A stretch of 11,662 bases of DNA, from the NCBI GenBank assembly GCA_903823545.1, contig CAIJTL010000613.1:1-11662 (forward strand), in the 5' to 3' direction. Positions 5,561 through 11,662 of this stretch are shown in pieces; the first letter of the stretch is position 1, and every line of letters begins with the position of its first letter. The translations under genes were made by a program, and so were the position numbers. Source of the stretch: an uncultured Planctomycetaceae bacterium. Its GTDB lineage: Bacteria > Planctomycetota > Planctomycetia > Planctomycetales > Planctomycetaceae. The notes beneath the pieces are model-generated. The model saw only the letters and a list, made by a program, of their open reading frames with translations. It ran no database searches and was not told the DNA's origin.

Positions 5561-8263
5561 CTACCAACCCAGGCAGCAGGGCATTTCGATGACCGACCAA
5601 AAGAGGCGTTGAGCCAACGGAATCGGCTTTCGATCGGCGCGTGAATAAACCAAGCGGCCATCAACAACGACGTGTGTTGTGTGCGTTGCATACTCAAACG
5701 GGTCGCCGTCGTAGAGGACGAGGTCCGCGACTTTGCCCGGTTCAAGGCTGCCGTAGCGGTCATCAATGCGGAGCACTTTCGCTGCGTCGAGGCTGATCGA
5801 CGACAGTCCCTTTTCAAAACCGAGGCCGTGGACAGCGGCAATCGCGGCTTCGAAACGAGCGACGCGAGTCTTTGGAACATAACCTTCGGCTCCGCTGGTA
5901 ATCGCCAACGGAATCTTCGCGTCCGATAAGGCGCTCGCATTACTCAGATGTGAGTGGTACGTCTCCAAGCTACCTCCCGAACGTTGCATCGTGGGGTGCA
6001 GGAAGACTGGTACCTTCGCCGCGACGAGCTGTTCGCGAATCAGAAAACCTTCTGCTGCAAGAGCGATCGCGCCGTCGAGGCCGAACTCTTGCGACAATCG
6101 CAGGCCGGTGAGGATGTCGTCTGCTTGTTGAGCCGCGAAGAGCGTTTGCACTTTCTTATCGAGAGCCAACGAAAAGCTTTCGCGTTTCAAACTGCGATCT
6201 GCGGGAGCATCTTTCGTTGCTTCCGCTTTCTTCTTGGCGTTGGCGGCATCGGCAAACGCTTGTCGGATCAGCGCCGCTGTCCCCATGCGGGTTTGCGGCA
6301 AGCGTTCTTTATAGGTTGTCTTCGGTGCTTCACCGAGATTGATGACCAACGCTTGCGGAAATCGAACGGTCATCGCGTCAGCGCTGCGACCATGAGTTCG
6401 AAAGACACCACTGAGTCCGCCGACAACATTCGCGCGGCCCGGAATCGAATGCACGACAGTGATGCCTTGCTCCAGGAGATACCGCAGCAATGGTTCGCTG
6501 GGATTGAACGCATCGAGCACTCGTGAATCCGCTTGATTCGGATCGCTCGCTTCATCGGCGTCTTGATCAGCCGGAATGTTGTACTCGCCGGAGAGCGGCA
6601 CAATCGTCGCTGCGTCAATCAATCCGGGCGTTACGTTCGCCGCCGTAAGCACGGGAACTCCGAGCGGAAGTTGCAGCTCACCTCGCGGTCCTGCAAACAG
6701 GATCTTGCCATCTTTCACATGCACGGCACCGTCGGTGATGGTTGGCTTCGCAACCGTGTGTAAGCAACCGGCAAGCACAACGAACTCGGTCGTGTCGGCC
6801 ATCGCTTCTTTCGAGTTGTTCGGTAGAACGGTTGACTTCGCCGTCGGAGGTGCCGACATCGGTGGCTTAAATTCAGGAAGTCGTGCCTTGTCGAGCGACG
6901 CGTAACCACCCGTTTGAAAACTACGATCCCGTTCGTCACTCAGCGCGAAAACTCGCTTGCCATCGATATATGTTTCGAGCACTCGGCTATAGACCGAGAA
7001 TGGCTCGCCGCTGAGCACCACGAAGTCCGCGTCCTTACCTTTTTCGAGCGAACCAACTCGATGATCGAGCTTCAGGGCCTGTGCGGGATACAGCGTGATC
7101 GCTTTCAACGCGTCATCGGTCGACAACCCGCCGCGCACCGTTACCGCCGCCGTCCGCAACAGGAAGCGGCTTTCGGTGACCGGGTCGTCCGTGTTGACGT
7201 GAACCTTGATCCCCGCCTTCGTCAGTTCCGCCGCGCACTCTTCGATGAACCCGACCACTTCCGCTTTACCACCGGGGCTGTCAGGAATCGTCAGCGATAT
7301 CGGAACACCCGCTTTGGCAATCTCGTCGAGCACTTTGTACGACTCCGTCCCGTGCTGAATGACGAGGTCAAAATCAAACTCGCGTCGAAGACGGAGAACC
7401 GTGAGGATGTCGTCAGCGCGGTGCGTGTGAAAATGGACGGTTCGCTTCTTCTGCAAGACTTCAGCAAGTGGTTCCAACGCAAGACTTCGTTCTGGTGGAA
7501 CGGGCGAGGATACGGCCTCTTCTTTGTTTTCAACTTTCTTCGCGATGTCCGCTTTCTTGGCTTCAAACTCCGCGAGCTTTTGTCGGTACTTGTCCCACTT
7601 CGCTAGGTACTCCTGTGCCTTTACCAACTCCGCTCGTTGCAGGGCAGCGACTTTCATCCGCGTCGATGGAGCTTTCCCCTTCCCTCCGTAGGCTTTCTTG
7701 GGATTTTCACCGTTCGCCATCTTCAAACCGCCGAGCACGTGCGGAGCCTCGAACCACATCTGCTCCGGAGAGTAACCGCGCAACTTCACATAGATCGTCT
7801 GCCCGCCAATGACATTCGCGCTACCCGGCATGATGTTCGCCGTCGTGATCCCCCCAGCGTTCGCCATGCGAATCCCTGGGTCAAACGGGTTCAATGAATC
7901 GAGCGCCCGCACGATGCTCGTGATCGGATCCGTCACTTCGTTCCCATCCGAGTTCGCATTTACCGCGGGTCGCGAATAGACACCAAGATGCGAGTGGCTA
8001 TCCACCAAACCGGGAATGATGACCTTTCCCGTCACATCGATCACCTTCGCTCCCACACGAGCCGCGATTTTTTCGCTCGGCCCAACGTTTGCGATTTGCC
8101 CATCTGTCACGACGAGCGTCCCGCTTTCAATGACGGGTCCGGATGCAGTGTGGATGCGTGCTCCACGTAAAACGTAAGAGTCCGCGAAGGTCGAGTTATT
8201 GAGATGCAGCTCAACAAATGTGACCACAACAATTGAAGCGAATTTCTGAAAACTGCGATTCAT
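5561..8263 (-). CDS. Exported tandem amidohydrolase: active-type N-half, metal-site-less C-half
   Basis: 900 residues, two copies of an imidazolonepropionase/dihydroorotase-like amidohydrolase unit. A hydrophobic N-terminus (about 8-28, possible cleavage after TFA) suggests export. N-half, about 29-440: a composite beta-sandwich start (VLRGARIHTA), PGLVDSHSH (metal ligands His90, His92), HFHTHRADD (277-285), QHG (His304), NTDDP (Asp359), and the closing GSLEKGKDADFVVL. A Lys/Glu-rich helical insert lies at about 200-275. C-half, about 490-880: the same order, but PGLIDAATI (546-554) replaces the HxH, FAAQQADD replaces the HTHRADD, Leu735 stands for His304, and SGAEG replaces the TDDP region; it ends with GSLEPGKVADLVL. 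By family it would hydrolyse a C-N bond in a cyclic amide or dipeptide-like substrate; the substrate is unknown. The ATG at 8261-8263 lacks a strong Shine-Dalgarno. It is convergent with the giant gene and 111 nt downstream of the co-directional gene 8375-9256. Confidence 0.93.
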   Translation of the reverse strand: MNRSFQKFASIVVVTFVELHLNNSTFADSYVLRGARIHTASGPVIESGTLVVTDGQIANVGPSEKIAARVGAKVIDVTGKVIIPGLVDSHSHLGVYSRPAVNANSDGNEVTDPITSIVRALDSLNPFDPGIRMANAGGITTANIMPGSANVIGGQTIYVKLRGYSPEQMWFEAPHVLGGLKMANGENPKKAYGGKGKAPSTRMKVAALQRAELVKAQEYLAKWDKYRQKLAEFEAKKADIAKKVENKEEAVSSPVPPERSLALEPLAEVLQKKRTVHFHTHRADDILTVLRLRREFDFDLVIQHGTESYKVLDEIAKAGVPISLTIPDSPGGKAEVVGFIEECAAELTKAGIKVHVNTDDPVTESRFLLRTAAVTVRGGLSTDDALKAITLYPAQALKLDHRVGSLEKGKDADFVVLSGEPFSVYSRVLETYIDGKRVFALSDERDRSFQTGGYASLDKARLPEFKPPMSAPPTAKSTVLPNNSKEAMADTTEFVVLAGCLHTVAKPTITDGAVHVKDGKILFAGPRGELQLPLGVPVLTAANVTPGLIDAATIVPLSGEYNIPADQDADEASDPNQADSRVLDAFNPSEPLLRYLLEQGITVVHSIPGRANVVGGLSGVFRTHGRSADAMTVRFPQALVINLGEAPKTTYKERLPQTRMGTAALIRQAFADAANAKKKAEATKDAPADRSLKRESFSLALDKKVQTLFAAQQADDILTGLRLSQEFGLDGAIALAAEGFLIREQLVAAKVPVFLHPTMQRSGGSLETYHSHLSNASALSDAKIPLAITSGAEGYVPKTRVARFEAAIAAVHGLGFEKGLSSISLDAAKVLRIDDRYGSLEPGKVADLVLYDGDPFEYATHTTHVVVDGRLVYSRADRKPIPLAQRLFWSVIEMPCCLGW
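5564..6796 (-). other. Degenerate second amidohydrolase half
   Basis: Residues about 490-900 of the amidohydrolase. Alignment by eye with the first half is clear over long stretches, e.g. ADDILTVLRLRREF (283-296) against ADDILTGLRLSQEF (714-727), and GSLEKGKDADFVV against GSLEPGKVADLVL. Each predicted metal ligand is replaced: His90 to Ala552, His92 to Ile554, His279 to Ala710, His281 to Gln712, His304 to Leu735, and Asp359 to about Gly791. The reading frame is intact, so this is a maintained non-catalytic domain, probably structural or substrate-positioning, rather than a decaying pseudogene. Confidence 0.85.
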
Positions 8264-8374
8264 CGAACGGCTCTCTCTTACGCTTTTTACGGTGGCACGG
8301 ACACATCATTACTAGAGGCTGTTTCAAACTTGGTTTACTAACCCGAAGCCGTTTCTAGAACCTAATTCAACGAG
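8264..8374. other. Short intergenic gap with a repeat-like motif
   Basis: 111 nt between two minus-strand genes. The segment 8321-8346 contains GTTTCAAA, then 9 nt, then CTAACCCGA. The same two words occur at 11551-11568 with a single base between them, suggesting a dispersed element. No U-tract terminator and no clear promoter are seen, so the amidohydrolase could be read from its own promoter or from the upstream gene. Confidence 0.4.
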
Positions 8375-9256
8375 TCACTCTTGCCGTGTCGCCACGAAAC
8401 CAAACTTGCGAGTCGACATGACAACCGTCCCGGCCATCGTTGACTTGTCTGTGGTCCACAGGAATGCGTCGATGGAAAGCTGAGCGTTGGCGAGTTCAAC
8501 TTCAAACTTCGCTTGATGCGGAATGTTCGAAACTTTGCCGTACAAGTCGTACCGGCTCTGGGATTCCGAAGAAATGAATTTGCCGAGGACCGTTCGGTTC
8601 TCGTCAACTTGAATTTCCCACACGCCGGTCCAGCGTCCATCAATGGTGACCTTCCAGGTCCCTGCAAAATCGCGTGGCAAAACACCTTCGTGGTCGTTCG
8701 GACTCGGTTTTGCGCCAGCCTCCATCGGCATCTGCGAGCCGTTCATGGCAAAGAGTTTGGCCTCACCAACTGGCTTCAAGACGCCGGTCTCGGTCAGTTC
8801 AATGTCTGCTCCGCCTCCAGTTGGCACGACTTGGCCGATATCGAAACTAAATGACATCCCGGAGAACAGCATCACTTCTCTGCCGTTGGCATTAGCCACG
8901 CCGTAGCGATCACCGCGATAGGTCACGAAGCGTTCGAGAACGAGGACTGGCAGAGGCTGCTCGCGGCCCTTCACTTTTCGTTGGCCCCATGCGAGCAATG
9001 CCTTCGCCCAATGACCGTCATTTGTTTGCACGACCAAGCAGGGAGAGCTCACCTTCATTGAGAGCGACTTCCATTTTGATGCCACTGATGCCGTGACCTC
9101 ACTTAACGGTGTTGCGCCAGACGCAGACTTCTTCAGTTCGGCAATCGAATGTTGATCAAAAATGTCTCCGCCAATCGCCGCTTGTTGGCAGCTAACCGTC
9201 ATCAGCAATGCTGCGGCGATCAACCAATTTGCACGAACTAACGAAGGTCGAGTCAT
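8375..9256 (-). CDS. Exported protein of unknown function
   Basis: 293 residues; I do not recognise a named family. An N-terminal signal (MTRPSLVRANWLIAAALLMTVSC...) precedes a polar mature part. TVSC is a poor lipobox, with Thr at -3, so signal peptidase I cleavage near AAIGG is as likely as lipidation. The middle (about 35-130) is mixed alpha/beta with LVLERFVTYRGDRYGVA and a Gly-rich segment PTGGGADIEL. The C-terminal about 95 residues (GTWKVTIDGRWTGVWEIQV ... GTVVMSTRKFGFVATRQE) alternate strands and Gly in a way that suggests a small lipocalin-like or other beta-barrel domain; this is inferred from pattern only. The start at 9254-9256 is preferred over an in-frame ATG 48 nt upstream, because GGAG lies 6 nt before it and it places the signal peptide at the N-terminus. 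It is divergent from the lipoprotein gene at 9787 and co-directional with the amidohydrolase. Confidence 0.82.
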   Translation of the reverse strand: MTRPSLVRANWLIAAALLMTVSCQQAAIGGDIFDQHSIAELKKSASGATPLSEVTASVASKWKSLSMKVSSPCLVVQTNDGHWAKALLAWGQRKVKGREQPLPVLVLERFVTYRGDRYGVANANGREVMLFSGMSFSFDIGQVVPTGGGADIELTETGVLKPVGEAKLFAMNGSQMPMEAGAKPSPNDHEGVLPRDFAGTWKVTIDGRWTGVWEIQVDENRTVLGKFISSESQSRYDLYGKVSNIPHQAKFEVELANAQLSIDAFLWTTDKSTMAGTVVMSTRKFGFVATRQE

Positions 9257-9262
9257 GTGTTG

Positions 9263-9266
9263 CTCC
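9263..9266 (-). promoter_or_regulatory. Shine-Dalgarno GGAG deciding the start at 9256
   Basis: CTCC on the plus strand reads GGAG on the minus strand, within TTGGAGC, and lies 6 nt upstream of the ATG at 9254-9256. It favours this start over the longer frame beginning at 9304. Confidence 0.7.
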
Positions 9267-9773
9267 AAGAGTGGTTGCGTAAAGACCAAGGCCCGGAGCA
9301 TCATCGGCAGAGCTTACGTAACCAGCAAGTCGCGCCTGCCCCGACAAGCTTATGTGACACGTTTCGTCTGCCGCGTTTCGCTCACTCGCGGAACTGTGCG
9401 AACCGCCATAACCAGCGACACGACTGCGTGTTTTTGGTGATGTCGAACACTTCAACGCAAGTTCGTCGCAAGTTGCAGGGTAGAGTTCTGTGCAACTCAG
9501 TTCCTGCGGAATGGCGAGTTCCTGACAACGACGTACGATCGGCAACTCGAACCGACTCTTCGAGATCACATCGCGTCACCGGGAACTTGAACCACAGCAA
9601 TCACACCATGAGCGACACGATGTGAGTTCATTCTCCTCCGAACATAGCCGATCGCGCGTTGTTCGTGGTGTGCCTCCGCAGGATCTGTGGCATTATTCCT
9701 CGTTGAAAAGCCCCGTAAGTCGCCATCTCGCAGAGCGATGACGGAAACGTAAAGGCGATCCCTTGTCCGGTGT

Positions 9774-9777
9774 GGAG
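9774..9777 (+). promoter_or_regulatory. Shine-Dalgarno GGAG for the lipoprotein gene
   Basis: GGAG lies 9 nt before the ATG at 9787 and inside the frame that would start from the alternative TTG at 9763. This supports the ATG as the real start. Confidence 0.6.
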
Positions 9778-9786
9778 TGTTTCGTC

Positions 9787-11370
9787 ATGCGATTCATCGG
9801 ACGAATCCGACAATTTGTTCTACTCTCTGCCGCAGTCCTGCTGGTGGGCTGCGCAGGGAGTCCGGCGGCGCGGTCACCGTGGCGTGTCCAGCGAGTACAG
9901 CCGGTGCCGGCAACTCCGATGAAGCCGGCCCCATCACAGAAGATGGCTCCGCAACTGGCGCCCCCGAGGTCGGTGGCCCCGAATGCGAACTCACCGCGAC
10001 CGGAATCCGCGCCGCTTGTGAAAGAGAAGTTGGTTCCAACCCCAACGCCTGATCCACAAACGAAGACTTCTCCACGATTGAGTGAACCGAGCGCCGAGCG
10101 AGGCAACGGAAATCAGAGTAGTACCGTCCAAAGCAATCAGCCCGCGCTGAAGGCCGATACTGACGTACAACCTCAAATTCGATTTAAGCCTGCGCCGCTA
10201 GGCTCGTCAGCAGAGGACGAGCCAACTCAAGAACTGAAGATCGAATCACAGAAACTCAATAAACCGAGCGAAGAGATTTCGCCTCCACGCCTGGGCTTTG
10301 AATCGCTCAATGCACCAAATGATTCCCCGTTGAAAATCGATGTGACGAGCAAATCCAAGCTTCCGCTCGGTGAGGCTGTCACGTTTGATGTCGTCGTTAC
10401 CAACGAGAGCGAAGACGTCTTGAAAGACGTTGTCGTCGACGTTGATTTCGATCGTCATTTGGTGTTCCCCGGTCGTGATGAGAAGCAACTTCAGAAAAAC
10501 CTCGGAGAACTATTGCCGGGGCAATCACAAAAGATGTTGCTCACGTTGGTCAGCGACAGCCTTGGACAACATGCCTGTCGGTTTGAAGCCTCTGCTGAGG
10601 GCCTTCCTTCAGTGAAGCGAACAACGAACGTCACTTTCGTTGAACCGAAACTGAAACTGCAATTGATCGGCCCGGAACGAAGAACCGTCGGCAGCCGAGC
10701 AGAATTCACGATCAAGGTGGCTAACACGTCAGATCAACCGATTGACGATTTGAAGGTCACGCTCAATCACGATGCCGCATTGGCACCGCGAGAAGCGACA
10801 GGAGGCTATCAACGTGAAGCAACCGCGCTACATTGGACGCTTGGCAAAATCGCTCCGGGTGAGGGAGTGCAGATGCAGGCGGAATTTGAATGTCGGCAGA
10901 TGGCCGAAAACGCGTGCGTCACTGTCAAGGCTCGCAGCGAATCGTCGGCGGAGGAGGAAATTGAAACGTGTGTGACTGTCGTCGCTGTGCCCGGATTACT
11001 CGACCTGAGAATTTCTGACCGAACGGATCCCGTTCAGACCGGCCAAGAGGCAGAGTACGAAGTGACCGTGCAAAACCTCGGCCTGCAAGCTATCAGCGAC
11101 GTGCAATTGGATTTGCAAACGTCCGAGCATCTGAGGTTGGGCAACATTGAAGCAACAATCGCCGACAAAGCCATTGCACTCACAAAAACAGACGACTTTG
11201 GACGGGTCTCGCTCTCGTTGCCAAGTTCACTTCCTCCGGATGTGGTTCTTCGTTTGATCGTCCGTGCGAAGGCACTCAAGCCCGGCGATGCGGAACTGCG
11301 AGTGGTTGCGACTCCTGGCTCAAATGGTTCAGCAACGGAGACTTCTGAGTTCACGTCGATCAACGACTGA
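9787..11370 (+). CDS. Lipoprotein with Pro-rich stalk and three DUF11-like domains
   Basis: 527 residues from the ATG at 9787; a longer TTG start at 9763 would put eight residues before the signal and is less likely. The N-terminus MRFIGRIRQFVLLSAAVLLVGC is a lipoprotein signal with lipobox LVGC, so Cys22 should be lipidated and the protein anchored to a membrane. Residues about 23-175 are low-complexity, rich in Pro, Ser, Lys and Glu, and probably form an extended stalk. From about 180 follow three Ig-like repeats of about 100-120 residues (about 180-285, 287-400, 402-520). Each has the DUF11/CARDB pattern: V/T-G-x-x-A-x-[FY]-x-[VI]-x-V-x-N, then D-[VL]-x-[VL] and a closing PG or PPD strand, e.g. 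VTFDVVVTNES, EFTIKVANTSD and AEYEVTVQNLG. Such domains commonly serve as spacers or adhesive modules on surface proteins. No catalytic motif is visible, and the binding partner is unknown. Confidence 0.88.
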   Translation: MRFIGRIRQFVLLSAAVLLVGCAGSPAARSPWRVQRVQPVPATPMKPAPSQKMAPQLAPPRSVAPNANSPRPESAPLVKEKLVPTPTPDPQTKTSPRLSEPSAERGNGNQSSTVQSNQPALKADTDVQPQIRFKPAPLGSSAEDEPTQELKIESQKLNKPSEEISPPRLGFESLNAPNDSPLKIDVTSKSKLPLGEAVTFDVVVTNESEDVLKDVVVDVDFDRHLVFPGRDEKQLQKNLGELLPGQSQKMLLTLVSDSLGQHACRFEASAEGLPSVKRTTNVTFVEPKLKLQLIGPERRTVGSRAEFTIKVANTSDQPIDDLKVTLNHDAALAPREATGGYQREATALHWTLGKIAPGEGVQMQAEFECRQMAENACVTVKARSESSAEEEIETCVTVVAVPGLLDLRISDRTDPVQTGQEAEYEVTVQNLGLQAISDVQLDLQTSEHLRLGNIEATIADKAIALTKTDDFGRVSLSLPSSLPPDVVLRLIVRAKALKPGDAELRVVATPGSNGSATETSEFTSIND

Positions 11371-11380
11371 ATTGGAGGTC

Positions 11381-11408
11381 GTAGATCGGGTCTCCAGGCC
11401 CGATCTAC
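11381..11408. terminator. Hairpin after the lipoprotein gene, candidate terminator
   Basis: GTAGATCGGG (11381-11390) pairs perfectly with CCCGATCTAC (11399-11408) over an 8-nt loop, beginning 10 nt after the TGA. Position and GC content fit transcript termination, but no T-run follows. It could also be a dispersed palindrome captured downstream of the gene. Confidence 0.6.
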
Positions 11409-11597
11409 CGGCGCTGGAGAACCGGACTACCTCGCAACTTCCAGTTGTTCGCCCGCGATCTCGCTGCGGCATCAAGGAAGTCACTCAAAAATCATGCCCC
11501 GACGACGCATTTCTCGATGACGGCTTGGTACGACAAAGTCCCGAGAAGCAGTTTCAAAACTAACCCGACGCGTGAGTTCAGAGCGGTTCCATCTGGG

Positions 11598-11662
11598 TGT
11601 AGCGGCAAAAAGTAGTTGAACTCGTGAGATTTCTGGTCGGAACTCTCACGAGTTCCGCTACA
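11598..11662. repeat. Bulged palindromic element at the window edge
   Basis: TGTAGCGG (11598-11605) and AACTCGTGAGA (11619-11629) together form one arm. Their complements sit back to back as TCTCACGAGTT (11644-11654) and CCGCTACA (11655-11662). The stem is therefore 19 bp with a 13-nt bulge (11606-11618) on the left side only. An alternative 7-bp hairpin, CGGAACT (11638-11644) with AGTTCCG (11651-11657), would compete with it. The right end coincides with the window edge, so the element may continue. Confidence 0.8.

Larger units (their letters stand above)
9257..9786. other. 530-nt intergenic region between divergent genes; no gene seen
   Basis: Short open frames on both strands encode Arg/Ser/Cys-rich strings without hydrophobic signals, domains or good start sites, so none is called. 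I find no strong palindrome. The only small repeat is CGCAAGTT twice, 3 nt apart, near 9460-9478. It probably carries the promoters of both flanking genes and perhaps a long leader; a small RNA cannot be excluded. Confidence 0.5.
11371..11662. other. Intergenic tail with palindromic elements
   Basis: 292 nt after the lipoprotein gene up to the window edge. It contains the hairpin at 11381-11408, the GTTTCAAA/CTAACCCGA motif pair at 11551-11568 also seen near 8321, and the bulged palindrome at 11598-11662. I see no coding region with supporting features. Confidence 0.5.

Noticed and set aside
5954..7606. Plus-strand frames of 190 and 230 residues inside the amidohydrolase gene
   Set aside because: They are antisense to well-defined amidohydrolase motifs, have atypical Arg/Cys/Phe-rich content and no domain.
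9192..9625. Short open frames (122-125 residues) in the 530-nt gap before the lipoprotein gene
   Set aside because: They start inside or overlap the real gene's start region and have no signal peptide, domain or plausible ribosome site.

Overview
The window looks like chromosomal DNA of a planctomycete (phylum Planctomycetota, probably a Pirellula/Rhodopirellula-like lineage). The reasons are a secreted type I sulfatase, a very large exported protein whose N-terminus carries a LEPR-XLL-like motif (TLEERQMLSA), RTX-type calcium-binding repeats in a multidomain giant, a two-domain secreted amidohydrolase, and loosely spaced genes separated by palindromic intergenic elements. The assignment rests on gene content, not on a marker gene. 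All five genes recognised encode proteins with an export or lipoprotein signal, so this is an envelope/secretome region. No rRNA, tRNA, CRISPR array, transposase or integrase is visible.

Layout: (1) 1-646, minus strand: 5' part of a sulfatase that runs off the left edge. (2) 647-996: intergenic region between divergent genes, holding a perfect 30-bp inverted repeat (744-815). (3) 997-5481, plus: a 1494-residue protein with a LEPR-XLL-like leader, a thioredoxin-like domain without its CxxC cysteines, a cyclophilin-type peptidyl-prolyl isomerase domain set in cadherin/Ig-like sequence, a beta-rich module, and about 720 residues of RTX nonapeptide repeats interleaved with five longer repeat units. 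(4) 5491-5547: hairpin between convergent genes. (5) 5561-8263, minus: a 900-residue exported protein made of two amidohydrolase halves, the first with metal-ligand motifs and the second having lost all of them. (6) 8375-9256, minus: an exported protein of unknown function. (7) 9257-9786: 530 nt without a supportable gene. (8) 9787-11370, plus: a lipoprotein with a Pro-rich stalk and three DUF11-like domains. (9) 11371-11662: two palindromic elements, the second ending at the window edge.

No operon is evident. The two adjacent minus-strand genes (5561-8263 and 8375-9256) are co-directional with a 111-nt gap, and the other neighbours are divergent or convergent. No pathway linking the five genes can be shown; the shared theme is export to the envelope or outside. 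I did not find a convincing new multi-gene system. The observations most worth following are the cysteine-less thioredoxin/cyclophilin/RTX fusion, the half-dead tandem amidohydrolase, and the palindromes at 744-815 and 11598-11662.
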